A stretch of 64,000 nt of DNA, taken from contig JBNKGC010000004.1 in NCBI GenBank assembly GCA_050289625.1, forward strand, positions 1 through 64,000. Direction: 5' to 3'. Below, one piece after another: positions 1 to 10,353 of this stretch. Source of the stretch: NIC37A-2 sp050289625 (lineage in GTDB: Bacteria > Myxococcota_A > Polyangia > Polyangiales > Polyangiaceae). Position numbers and translations under genes: made by a program. The notes below the pieces were generated by a model. That model had not been told where the DNA came from, did no database searches, and worked only from the letters and a program-made list of their open reading frames with translations. Within the stretch, counting starts at the first letter, position 1. Each line of letters starts with the position of its first letter.

Positions 1-857
1 AGCTCGTCCAGATCGCCGTACTTGATCACGATCTGTCCCTTCCCGTCGCGATCCTTGACCTCGCAACGAGCTCCGAGCTTGCGTTCCAGGCGCTTTTCCA
101 GATCGCGGATGCTTGCGGATTTCGGTCCGGCAGCATTGCCACCGACCTTGGTGCCCTTCTTTTTCGCACCGCGAACCAGTTCTTCGGTCTGCCGAACGCT
201 GAGGCGACCGCGCACGACTTTGTCCGCGATTTCGCTCATCTTCGCCGGTTCTCCGGCCCCGAGCAGAGCGCGCGCGTGCCCTTCCGTGAGCTCTCCTTGG
301 ACGACCTGGCTCCGGACCCGCTCGGGGAGGCGCAGAAGCCGGAGCGCGTTGGCGATGGTGGAGCGGTCCTTACCGAGCTTTTGAGCCAGGGAGTCCTGGG
401 TGTAGCCATGCTCTTTGACCAGACGGTCCAGAGCTTCGGCGAGCTCGATCGGATCGAGATCTTCACGCTGGACGTTCTCGACGATCGCCAGCTCGAACGC
501 CTCGCTCGACGAGACATCCCGGACTACGACGAGGGCCTCTTTCAGACCCGCGCGCTGAGCGGCACGCCAGCGGCGCTCCCCCGCGATGAGCTCGAACTGA
601 TCGCTGCCTTTCTTTCGGCGCACGACCATCGGTTCGAGCAGGCCGTGCTGCTGAATCGACTGAGCGAGCTCGTCGAGGGCCTGGTTCTCGAAGTGCTGCC
701 GAGGCTGACCCTTTTGCGGAACGATCTTCTCCAGGGGGCACGTGAACACGTTGCCTTCCCCGTAGCTCCGCTCCGGAGCGGACTGGGGGCGCGGCGCCTC
801 CTTGGCAGGAAGCAGCGCATCGAGCCCTCGGCCCAGTCCTCGTCCCGTTCGTTTCAT
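1..857 (-). CDS. parB: Chromosome-partitioning protein ParB, C-terminus cut by window edge
   Basis: Reading the minus strand from an ATG at 857 gives about 285 residues with no stop before the window edge. ParB is the CTP-dependent DNA clamp that loads on parS sites and works with the ParA ATPase to segregate the chromosome. Visible features are the typical N-terminus MKRTGRGLGRGLDALLP, the GERRWRA box around residue 95, ENVQRED, and the helix-turn-helix that follows (YTQDSLAQKLGKDRSTIANAL, residues about 150-170). The C-terminal dimerisation domain has only begun at the edge. The gene starts 5 bp after the parA stop, so the two form one operon. Identity is firm; only the 3' end is missing. 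Confidence 0.95.
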   Translation of the reverse strand, partial: MKRTGRGLGRGLDALLPAKEAPRPQSAPERSYGEGNVFTCPLEKIVPQKGQPRQHFENQALDELAQSIQQHGLLEPMVVRRKKGSDQFELIAGERRWRAAQRAGLKEALVVVRDVSSSEAFELAIVENVQREDLDPIELAEALDRLVKEHGYTQDSLAQKLGKDRSTIANALRLLRLPERVRSQVVQGELTEGHARALLGAGEPAKMSEIADKVVRGRLSVRQTEELVRGAKKKGTKVGGNAAGPKSASIRDLEKRLERKLGARCEVKDRDGKGQIVIKYGDLDE

Positions 858-862
858 CTCGC

Positions 863-1651
863 TCACGCCGACGTCAAAAGACTTGGGTGTTTGGCCTCGA
901 GAACCTCGCGCGCGAGCGTGAGGTAGCCCTGTGCGCCCTTGCTCTGCACGTCATACAGCAAAGCGGGAAGTCCGTGGGAGGGGGCTTCACTCAAACGCAC
1001 GTTGCGAGGGATGATCGATTCGAAGACGTGGAAGTGTTTCTTCACCTCGGCTGCGACTTGGTGCGCAAGCCGATTGCGACCATCCCACATGGTGAGCACG
1101 ATGCCTTCGACGATGAGATCCGGGTTCAGGCTGTTCTTCACCCGCTCCACGGTGGCCATCAGGTAGGTGATGCCCTCGAGCGCGTAGTACTCGGGCTGAA
1201 GCGGGATGATCAGCCGATTCGCGGCCCCGAGCACGTTCAGAGTGAGCACGCCGAGGGAGGGCGGCGAATCGATGATCACGTAGTCGAAGCGCGCCGCCTC
1301 GGGGCTCGACAGAACGCGACGCAGGTGGGTGCCGCGCTCTTCGTCGAAGAGCTCGTACTCCACGGCCGTCAAATCCTGGCTTGCCGGTGCGACCTCCAGG
1401 GTCGCGATTGGGGTCGAATGAATCACCTCGCTTAGTGAGTTCTCACCGATCAGCGCGTCGTAAATCGTTCGGTCTGCGGTGCCGGGGACGACGCCCACAC
1501 CACTGGATGCGTTGGCCTGCGGATCGAGATCGACGAGCAGGGTGGGGCGCTCGGCGGCGGCCAAGCTAGCGGCCAGATTGACGGCGGTCGTGGTCTTGCC
1601 GACGCCGCCTTTCTGGTTGGCGACTGCGATGATTGTGGGGCGCTGGGGCAT
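863..1651 (-). CDS. parA: Chromosome-partitioning ATPase ParA (Soj)
   Basis: A 262-residue ParA/MinD-family ATPase that cooperates with ParB in moving replicated origins. The deviant Walker A motif KGGVGKTT lies at residues 14-21, with the signature lysine in front. The Walker A' motif LLVDLDPQANAS (about residues 39-50) and the Walker B region YVIIDSPPSLG (about 124-134) are intact. Length matches chromosomal Soj-type ParA proteins, which lack an extra N-terminal DNA-binding domain. It is immediately followed by parB on the same strand. A small inverted repeat (arms CAGGT and ACCTG, 1745-1758) lies about 95 bp upstream and could be regulatory, but this is weak. Confidence 0.95.
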   Translation of the reverse strand: MPQRPTIIAVANQKGGVGKTTTAVNLAASLAAAERPTLLVDLDPQANASSGVGVVPGTADRTIYDALIGENSLSEVIHSTPIATLEVAPASQDLTAVEYELFDEERGTHLRRVLSSPEAARFDYVIIDSPPSLGVLTLNVLGAANRLIIPLQPEYYALEGITYLMATVERVKNSLNPDLIVEGIVLTMWDGRNRLAHQVAAEVKKHFHVFESIIPRNVRLSEAPSHGLPALLYDVQSKGAQGYLTLAREVLEAKHPSLLTSA

Positions 1652-1791
1652 CGAGGGGGGTGCACCTTAGATCGGCAGGGCTCTCTGTGGGAGAGCGCGT
1701 TCGAAAGACAGCTCGCCGCCGGGGGAGGAGGCGCCGAACGCAGACAGGTGCGTACCTGCCTATCGAAGTGACATTCACGCTGGAAGTTTTC

Positions 1792-1820
1792 TTGGTTCGG
1801 GTATGTTGATGTCTTACTGT
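1792..1820 (+). promoter_or_regulatory. Candidate sigma-70-type promoter for the small acidic protein gene
   Basis: TTGGTT at 1792-1797 and TACTGT at 1815-1820 are separated by 17 bp, about 100 bp upstream of the ATG at 1922. The surrounding bases are AT-richer than the neighbouring genes. This is a match by eye only. Confidence 0.3.
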
Positions 1821-1921
1821 GTGCGCAGATGTAGGTGCACGTCGCACTGAGAGACTTGACGAGCCGCAAGAGGCTCCGCGCGGCGGTCTGCCACCGCTGC
1901 CACACAGGAGAACCGACCCAG

Positions 1922-2113
1922 ATGCCCAATCCCCGTGGTTACACTTCCTTCGCCGAGTTCGAGCGCGAGGCGATTCGCCCCGGCATGCGCGCGGGCTGGA
2001 GCATGGACGAGCTGGACATGCCCACCCACGAGCGTGAGCTCGACTTCGACCTCGATCCCTTCGAAGCCGCCCTGCGTGAGGCGGAGGCCGAAGACGAAGA
2101 CTACGACGAGTGA
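1922..2113 (+). CDS. Small highly acidic protein of unknown function
   Basis: A 63-residue protein beginning MPNPRGYTSFAEFEREAIRPG and ending in a very acidic tail (ALREAEAEDEDYDE). The ATG at 1922 is chosen because AGGAG lies about 12 bp upstream; the reading frame extends further upstream but without a comparable ribosome-binding site. Codon use is strongly G/C at third positions, as in real genes here, and a strong terminator follows. I recognise no domain. The composition (aromatic N-terminal half, Asp/Glu-rich C-terminal half) would suit a protein-binding or RNA-polymerase-associated small protein, but that is speculation. Confidence 0.75.
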   Translation: MPNPRGYTSFAEFEREAIRPGMRAGWSMDELDMPTHERELDFDLDPFEAALREAEAEDEDYDE

Positions 2114-2198
2114 AAACTCGCCTCGTTCCGGGCCACTGATTGTGGTCCGAGTCCTTTGCTTGACCCCTTGCTTTCGCTTCCTCCCGGAAGCCCCCTCG

Positions 2199-2233
2199 CC
2201 CCCGCGGACTGCCTCCCGCGGGGGTCTTCTTTT
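2199..2233 (+). terminator. Rho-independent terminator
   Basis: A perfect 9-bp stem (CCCCCGCGG at 2199-2207 and CCGCGGGGG at 2216-2224) with an 8-nt loop is followed by TCTTCTTTT. It closes the small acidic protein transcript upstream of tig. Confidence 0.85.
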
Positions 2234-2402
2234 GGCACTGGTTCGGACGCGGTTGCGGGCGGTTCCGTGCCTTGACCCGCCGCACCCCGCATGCCATTGA
2301 GCCATCCCTTTTCCGCACCGAGCGGAGCGCAACGTGGCGGCTCCGAAGCAGTGCCGCGCACCCGGGAAGAACTCCGGGTTTCGTTCAGTCAGGTCAGTTT
2401 CA

Positions 2403-3677
2403 ATGCAGGTCAACGTCGAGAAAATCAGCCCTGTGCTCGTCGAGCTCAGCGTCGAGGTCGCTGCCGAGCGTGTCAGCTCGGAGTACGAAAAGTCGTTTCG
2501 GCAGGTCGCCAAGAGTGCGCGAGTCAAGGGGTTCCGACCCGGTAAGGCGCCACGCCACGTTCTGACTCACGTCTACGGCGCGCGCGTTGCCGCAGAGGTT
2601 GCGCAGCGTCTCGTCGACGAGACCTACCAGCAGGCCGTTTCGGACAACAAGGTACAGCCGGTGTCGCAGCCCGCGGTCGAGCCGCAGCAGCTCCGCTCGG
2701 GCAAGCCCTTCAACTACAAGGCGCGCGTCGAGATCATCCCGGAGATCGAGAAAGTCGAGTACGAAGGGCTGGAGGCGAAGCGTCCCAAGATTGAGGTCGA
2801 GGACGCGGAGATCGAAAAGGAGCTCGAAGGGCTTCGTCGCGCCAACTCGACCCTCGAGCCGCCGAAGGAGGCGCGCGAAGCCGCGGAGGGCGACGTCGTC
2901 ACCATCGACTTCGAGGTCCTCGTCGACGACAAAGTCATCGAAAACGCCGGTGCCAAGGACTTCCAGGTGGAGCTCGGCAGCGGGCAGCTGCTCGAGGCCA
3001 TCGAACAGGCCGTGCTGAAGAAGAAGGTCGGTGACAAGGCCGACGCGGTGGTGGAGATGCCCGAGAAGCATCCCCATCCGGAGCTCGCTGGCAAAGCAGC
3101 GACCTTCCGCCTCGAAGTGAAGGATATGAAGGAGCGCATCCTCCCCGCGGCCGATGACGAGTTCGCCAAGGATCTGGGTGATTTCGAGACGCTCGAGGCC
3201 CTGAAGGCAGACATCAAGAAGCAGCTCGAGGCGCGCCAGAAGGAGCAGTCGGACAACACGCTCGCCGAGCGGCTCGTCAAAGAGCTCGTGGGCAAGAACC
3301 CCATTCCGCTTCCTCCGACCCTCGTGCAGCGTCAGATGCAGCTCACCGAGCAGGAAATCCTCCAGCGTGCCCGCGCTCAGGGCGGTCAGGTGAGTGGGCT
3401 CGGTGACGAACTCCGCGCACAGATCAAGGAAGACAGCGAGGTCAAGGTCCGTGCTGGACTCCTGATGGCGGAGATCGCCAAAAAGGAGAACATCAAAATC
3501 GGCAACGAGGAGATCGAGGAAGGGCTCAAAGAGCTTTCCGAGCAGACGGGGAAGAACGTCGCCAAGCTCCGCGCCGAGTACTCGCACCCCCAGCGACGCG
3601 AAATGCTGGTGGGAATGATTCTCGAAAACAAGGTGCTGGACATCGTCGAAGCGAAGGCCAAGATTACCGACGAGTAA
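2403..3677 (+). CDS. tig: Trigger factor, ribosome-associated chaperone and prolyl isomerase
   Basis: A 424-residue protein that binds the ribosomal exit tunnel and shields nascent chains. The start at 2403 gives the standard N-terminus MQVNVEKISPVLVELSVEV, and the ribosome-docking signature GFRPGKAP is at about residues 44-51. The central FKBP-type domain (EGDVVTIDFEVLVDDKVI, about 160-250) and the helical C-terminal arms follow. The open frame continues upstream of 2403, but that extension does not resemble trigger factor. It stands first in the conserved tig-clpP-clpX-lon order, so it likely shares regulation with the proteases downstream. Confidence 0.96.
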   Translation: MQVNVEKISPVLVELSVEVAAERVSSEYEKSFRQVAKSARVKGFRPGKAPRHVLTHVYGARVAAEVAQRLVDETYQQAVSDNKVQPVSQPAVEPQQLRSGKPFNYKARVEIIPEIEKVEYEGLEAKRPKIEVEDAEIEKELEGLRRANSTLEPPKEAREAAEGDVVTIDFEVLVDDKVIENAGAKDFQVELGSGQLLEAIEQAVLKKKVGDKADAVVEMPEKHPHPELAGKAATFRLEVKDMKERILPAADDEFAKDLGDFETLEALKADIKKQLEARQKEQSDNTLAERLVKELVGKNPIPLPPTLVQRQMQLTEQEILQRARAQGGQVSGLGDELRAQIKEDSEVKVRAGLLMAEIAKKENIKIGNEEIEEGLKELSEQTGKNVAKLRAEYSHPQRREMLVGMILENKVLDIVEAKAKITDE

Positions 3678-3707
3678 TCGTTCGCTCACGAACGAGGGAG
3701 ACATTCG

Positions 3708-4397
3708 ATGGGGAAGCGACCCGAAACACGTGCCGATGCCATGCGGCTTCTGGAAAGCCGTAGCGCTTCGATGCGGATCACAGCTCAGTGCGGTTCCGAT
3801 CCGAACCTGGCCAGCATCATCTATCCGTCGGTCGTGGAAACGACCCACCGCGGTGAGAGGACCTGGGACATTTTCAGCCGCCTACTCAAGGACCGCATCG
3901 TGTTCTTGGGCAGCGCCGTGGATGATGACGTGGCCAACATCATCATTGCCCAGTTCCTCTTCCTCGAGAGCGAGGACCCGGACAAGGACATCCAGCTGTA
4001 CGTCAACTCGCCGGGCGGCGTGGTGACCGCAGGTCTCGCGATCTTCGACACCATGCGCTACGTGCGTTGCCCGGTCAGCACGATCTGTATCGGGCAAGCC
4101 GCGAGCATGGGCGCGCTGCTTCTCGGCGCGGGTGAGAAGGGGAGGCGCTACGCGCTGCCGCATTCCCGTATCATGATTCACCAACCCCTCGGTGGTGCTC
4201 GTGGGCAGGCGACGGACATCGAGATCCAAGCTCGGGAAATCCGCCATATGAAGGACGTCATCACGGACATCCTCGTGGATTCGACCGGCAGGGACCGCGA
4301 TCAAATCTCCAAGGACATCGAGCGCGACTTCTACATGGGCGCCGCTCAGGCCAAGGAATATGGTCTGATCGACGAGATCTTCGAGCACAAGTCCTGA
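3708..4397 (+). CDS. clpP: ATP-dependent Clp protease proteolytic subunit
   Basis: A 229-residue serine peptidase forming the barrel-shaped chamber that pairs with ClpX. The catalytic triad is recognisable: Ser133 in GQAASMGA, His158 in SRIMIHQP, and Asp207 in the ERDFYM segment, with the spacing of E. coli ClpP. The start at 3708 follows a good Shine-Dalgarno sequence (GAGGGAGA), but it adds about 35 residues before the usual start of the family. A second ATG at 3771 would give a more typical length. The extension could be a longer processed propeptide. The gene begins 30 bp after tig. Confidence 0.95.
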   Translation: MGKRPETRADAMRLLESRSASMRITAQCGSDPNLASIIYPSVVETTHRGERTWDIFSRLLKDRIVFLGSAVDDDVANIIIAQFLFLESEDPDKDIQLYVNSPGGVVTAGLAIFDTMRYVRCPVSTICIGQAASMGALLLGAGEKGRRYALPHSRIMIHQPLGGARGQATDIEIQAREIRHMKDVITDILVDSTGRDRDQISKDIERDFYMGAAQAKEYGLIDEIFEHKS

Positions 4398-4494
4398 GGG
4401 GTTTGCCTCGAGCTTTCGTTTTCGTGGCTGCGGTCCCCGCACCACTCGGCCCAAAGCGCAGGCGTCCCCGGTGATCACCCCGGTGGAATGGAGC

Positions 4495-4527
4495 GGCACC
4501 TCGCCCGAGGTGCCGTTCGGCTTTCTT
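4495..4527 (+). terminator. Probable terminator after clpP
   Basis: GGCACCTCG (4495-4503) pairs perfectly with CGAGGTGCC (4506-4514), making a strong hairpin followed by the moderately T-rich GTTCGGCTTTCTT. The T tract is interrupted, so termination may be partial. Confidence 0.55.
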
Positions 4528-5089
4528 GGCGTTCGCCCCGGAAAATCGGGTCGGGCGGGGCGCGAACCGGGGAGTGCAGAGAGGTGCGTCGCGGCGCGGT
4601 TTCGCAGGCCCGCCGGACGCTCGTCCGAAGGATGGTTTTTTTGGGTCGATCGTGCGGTGGCCAGGCGCGGACTGCGTTGCAAAATGCCGGTTTGAAAGCC
4701 CTCCCTCCGACTCGGGCGTGTCGGACGCCTGTCCCCCCATACGCGCACCCTTCCGATCGCCTTGACGAGGTGCGCTGGGTGCCCAACGCTCTCAGCAGAA
4801 AGCGCGCACGGCGGTCGACCCGCGGGCCAGTCAACCACATGGGCGTCATTGAAGACGGAATCGAAAACGTAGTTGAAAAGGGGCTGTGACAGCCTCATTG
4901 AACGCGGTGCTGGAGCAAGTCCTGGAAATTGCCAAACCTAATCGTCTGACCTCGGGGCCACCTGGAGGTCGAGAGAACCGTGGAGGGAGGTCGCTCGGCC
5001 CTCAGCGGACAGTCATGAACGAGCGAATTTGCCGGGTGGTGGGCTTCAGTCCGCCGGCACGCTTGCCGCTCTCTTGCGAGGGGAGCACT

Positions 5090-5106
5090 CGAAATCTAAG
5101 ATTTCG
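5090..5106. promoter_or_regulatory. Perfect palindrome upstream of clpX, possible operator
   Basis: Arms CGAAATCT and AGATTTCG flank a single A. The site is about 80 bp upstream of the clpX start and is notably AT-rich for this genome. There is no T tract, so it is unlikely to be a terminator. It could be a regulator binding site for clpX, or part of its leader RNA. Confidence 0.4.
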
Positions 5107-5185
5107 CGAAGTTACCTGAACGAACCAAGTGGTCGTTCTGCCTCTCGAGGAAGCGGGGGGCTCACCGTCCACGAACAGGTGCACC

Positions 5186-6439
5186 TTGGATCGACGCCGA
5201 GAAGACTCGAATGGGAACCTGAGCTGCTCCTTCTGCGGGAAGTCGCAGAAGGAAGTGAAGAAGCTCATCGCCGGGCCAACCGTCTACATCTGCGACGAGT
5301 GCATTGCTCTGTGCAACGACATCATCGCCGAGGAGGTGGAGAAGGACGAACCCGCCGCTGGTTCAGACCCTCTACCCAAGCCTTCCGAGATCAAGACGAT
5401 CCTCGACGACTACGTCGTCGGGCAGGATCGCGCGAAGAAGATTCTCTCGGTTGCGGTGCACAATCACTACAAGCGCATCGACTCGAAGGTCACCACCGAC
5501 GAAGTCGAGCTCGGCAAGAGCAACATCCTGCTGCTCGGCCCCACCGGAAGCGGAAAGACGCTCCTGGCGCAGACTCTGGCGAAAATCCTCAAGGTGCCTT
5601 TCGCCATTGCGGACGCCACGACGCTCACTGAGGCCGGGTACGTAGGCGAGGACGTGGAGAACATCATCGTCCAGCTCCTACAGAACGCGGATCACGACGT
5701 GGAGCGAGCCCAACGGGGCATCGTCTACATCGACGAAATCGACAAGATCAGCCGCAAGAGTGACAACCCCTCGATCACGAGGGACGTGTCCGGCGAGGGC
5801 GTGCAGCAAGCCCTGCTGAAGATTATCGAAGGAACCGTCGCGAACGTACCGCCCAAGGGTGGTCGCAAACATCCGCAGCAGGACTTCCTGCAGGTGGACA
5901 CGAGCAACATCCTGTTCATCTGCGGCGGAGCATTCGTGGGGCTGGATGGAATCATTCAGCGCCGGCTCGGTCAGTCGCGCCTTGGCTTCGGCGCGGAGAT
6001 CAAGGGCAAGAAGGAGATGAAGCTCGGCGAGCTGTTCGCCGAAGTTCAGCCGGAAGACTTGCTCAAGTTCGGTCTCATTCCCGAGTTCATCGGTCGTTTG
6101 CCGGTCATCGCGACCTTGAACGAGCTCACCGAAGATGCGCTGGTGGACATTCTGACCACGCCCAAGAACAGCCTGATCAAACAGTTCCAGAAGCTGTTCG
6201 AGATGGATGGCGTGAAGCTGAAGTTCACGAAGGGTGCCCTGCGTGCCGTCGCGGGCAAGGCCTTGGAGCGTGAGAGCGGGGCGCGCGGCCTGCGAGCCAT
6301 CCTCGAAGAGGCCATGCTGGACATCATGTACGACGTTCCCTCGAAGGAAGGCATCAAGGAGGTGGTCGTCAACGATGACACCATCACCAAGGGGGAGACG
6401 CCGCTCATCGTCTACCAGAAGGAAGCTGGCGTCGGCTGA
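5186..6439 (+). CDS. clpX: ATP-dependent unfoldase subunit ClpX
   Basis: A 417-residue AAA+ unfoldase that recognises tagged substrates and feeds them to ClpP. The zinc-binding domain uses Cys14, Cys17, Cys36 and Cys39 (CSFC and CDEC). Walker A is GPTGSGKT at 118-125 and Walker B is IVYIDEIDKI, followed by the sensor and small C-terminal domain. I chose the TTG at 5186, with AGGTG a few bases upstream, because it gives MDRRREDSNGNLSCSFCGK, which matches the family's usual N-terminus. A GTG at 5129 in the same frame would add 19 unrelated residues. It is separated from clpP by an unusually long gap. Confidence 0.95.
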   Translation: MDRRREDSNGNLSCSFCGKSQKEVKKLIAGPTVYICDECIALCNDIIAEEVEKDEPAAGSDPLPKPSEIKTILDDYVVGQDRAKKILSVAVHNHYKRIDSKVTTDEVELGKSNILLLGPTGSGKTLLAQTLAKILKVPFAIADATTLTEAGYVGEDVENIIVQLLQNADHDVERAQRGIVYIDEIDKISRKSDNPSITRDVSGEGVQQALLKIIEGTVANVPPKGGRKHPQQDFLQVDTSNILFICGGAFVGLDGIIQRRLGQSRLGFGAEIKGKKEMKLGELFAEVQPEDLLKFGLIPEFIGRLPVIATLNELTEDALVDILTTPKNSLIKQFQKLFEMDGVKLKFTKGALRAVAGKALERESGARGLRAILEEAMLDIMYDVPSKEGIKEVVVNDDTITKGETPLIVYQKEAGVG

Positions 6440-6549
6440 CGAGCGTGCTTCACTGCCGCGACCCCTTTTCTTTCCCCCAAATCGTTTCTCGCGGCCATCG
6501 GGCAAGGTGAGCCTTCCCGATCTCCCCCCCACTCAAAGGCCCTTCGCCG

Positions 6550-9045
<2,496 letters not shown>

Positions 9046-9192
9046 GGGGGTGACACGGCGTCTGCGGTTGCCGGCCTGGCTGTGAACCGCTACACCAGCG
9101 CCCCGACAGGGAAGCGGGATGTCACGGCGCCGCGCTTCCCTCACCAATCACGGTGCCTGCTCGCCGCGTTACGCAGCGAAGCTGGCACACCC

Positions 9193-9265
9193 AGGCGGGT
9201 AGCTCAGTTGGTAGAGCAGCGGCCTTACAAGCCGCGGGTCGCAGGTTCGAGCCCTGTCCCGCCTA
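9193..9265 (+). tRNA. tRNA-Val (anticodon UAC)
   Basis: A complete cloverleaf can be drawn: acceptor AGGCGGG with CCCGCCT, D arm GCTC with GAGC, anticodon stem GCGGC with GCCGC around the loop CTTACAA, and T arm GCAGG with CCTGT around TTCGAGC. The anticodon TAC reads GUA (valine). The discriminator base is A and no CCA is encoded. Confidence 0.95.
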
Positions 9266-9303
9266 CAGAGAGAAAGCCCCGACCGATTGACTCGGGCGGG
9301 GGG

Positions 9304-9336
9304 AGGGTTGGCGTCCGACCCTCTGCCGTGATTTTT
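9304..9336 (+). terminator. Possible terminator after tRNA-Val
   Basis: AGGGTTGG (9304-9311) pairs with CCGACCCT (9315-9322), allowing one G-T pair. The run ATTTTTA begins 9 bp after the stem, so the signal is imperfect. Confidence 0.35.
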
Positions 9337-9550
9337 AGTCCTTTTGTACTAATCTAGTTTCATCGAACTGCGGTAGTGAGCCCTCATGGGCTGCTCGTTC
9401 CCAGTTCGAGGCACCTGAGTCATTGGGCAAGGTGGGAGCGGAGGGGACTCGGCGGCCGAGCTTGGGGGCGACGTCGTTTTGAGGTAGAAATATGGTTTGA
9501 TCAGGGCGACCATGCCTTTGCCAACTGCAACCTGACCTCAAAGGATCGCT

Positions 9551-10264
9551 ATGGCTGCCAAGCCCCTCTCTCTTGTCCCTACTCAAACTCCGGAGCCGTC
9601 GCCCAGTAGCGTCGCGCCCGGATCACAGACGCGTCTCTCACCTCGAGCCGCTGCCGATGCCGTCGAGCACACTTCAGTCGTTCAGGCCGGGCGCCTGACG
9701 AGGGAGTCGCTCCTGGATGGCTACTGGCGCGCGGTGGATGTTCAGCGCCGGGGCACCGACCTGCACGTCCTTCTCGAGGAGAGCTCCGCAATGCTCACCG
9801 TACGCGAGAGGCAAATCGTGCAGGCGCTGATGGGAGGCCAAACGGACCGCTCGTTGGCCAAGATGCTCGGCATCACGCGGCAGTGTGTCTGCGGGCACCT
9901 GGGCAACGGGCTGGGCAAGCTCGGTTTGGATTCCCGCTTTTCGGCACTTCAGTTGTGGCGTGTGCTGCGCGAGGTCGAAAAGGGACGGGCTGGTCGCGCT
10001 TTGATGGCGGAGGTCAATTACGGAAGTGCGAGCCTCCTCAGTCTCCGTTGCGGTATCCCGCCGCGACCGGAAATCGAGGTTCGCCTCTCTGCTGCCGAAA
10101 CGCACGTGGCTTGGCTCGTCTGCGACGGACTCAGCAATCGCGACATCGCCTTCCAGCGCGGCAGTGCCGAGCGCACGGTCGCGAATCAAGTCGCCTCGAT
10201 CTTCCATAAGCTCGACGTGAGCCGACGGTTCGAAGTCGCCGAGTTCCTGCTCGGCATGCGCTAA
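9551..10264 (+). CDS. Transcriptional regulator with two tandem LuxR-type HTH domains
   Basis: A 237-residue protein with no recognisable receiver, PAS or ligand-binding domain. Residues about 80-135 form one LuxR/GerE-type helix-turn-helix (LTVRERQIVQALMGGQTDRS, then KMLGITRQCV). Residues about 175-232 form a second (LSAAETHVAWLVCDGLSNRD, then RTVANQVASIFHKLDV). The first 75 residues are Pro/Ser-rich and probably disordered. The start follows GACCTCAAAGG in an AT-richer upstream region. The gene stands alone and faces the next gene tail to tail. A transcription factor role is an inference from the HTH folds; its targets are unknown. Confidence 0.85.
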   Translation: MAAKPLSLVPTQTPEPSPSSVAPGSQTRLSPRAAADAVEHTSVVQAGRLTRESLLDGYWRAVDVQRRGTDLHVLLEESSAMLTVRERQIVQALMGGQTDRSLAKMLGITRQCVCGHLGNGLGKLGLDSRFSALQLWRVLREVEKGRAGRALMAEVNYGSASLLSLRCGIPPRPEIEVRLSAAETHVAWLVCDGLSNRDIAFQRGSAERTVANQVASIFHKLDVSRRFEVAEFLLGMR

Positions 10265-10353
10265 CTTCTTCCTCACGCGGGCTTGGCGAGCGACGGCGGT
10301 TCCTTCTGGGGGCTGCCGTTTGCCGTTTGTGGCTCCCCGGGACCGCAGCTGGT

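Larger units (their letters stand above)
4398..5185. other. Long non-coding interval between clpP and clpX
   Basis: About 790 bp without a convincing gene; the open frames present have no recognisable protein features and overlap on both strands. It contains a terminator-like hairpin after clpP (4495-4527) and a perfect palindrome upstream of clpX (5090-5106). clpX therefore probably has its own promoter here, but I cannot place one with confidence. Confidence 0.6.

Noticed and set aside
1..1930. A parS site near parA-parB
   Set aside because: I looked for the TGTTTCACGTGAAACA consensus on both strands and found no close match in this stretch.
2400..3848. A long open frame antisense to tig (about 480 codons)
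   Set aside because: It is the mirror of tig codon bias in a high-GC genome; its residues have no recognisable domain, whereas the plus strand is clearly trigger factor.
5081..5110. A CIRCE-type heat-shock element before clpX
   Set aside because: AGCACTC is present but the matching GAGTGCT arm is missing; only the AGATTT palindrome is real.
9193..9265. Genomic island insertion at the tRNA-Val gene
   Set aside because: No integrase, no direct repeat of the tRNA 3' end and no shift in gene content is visible nearby.
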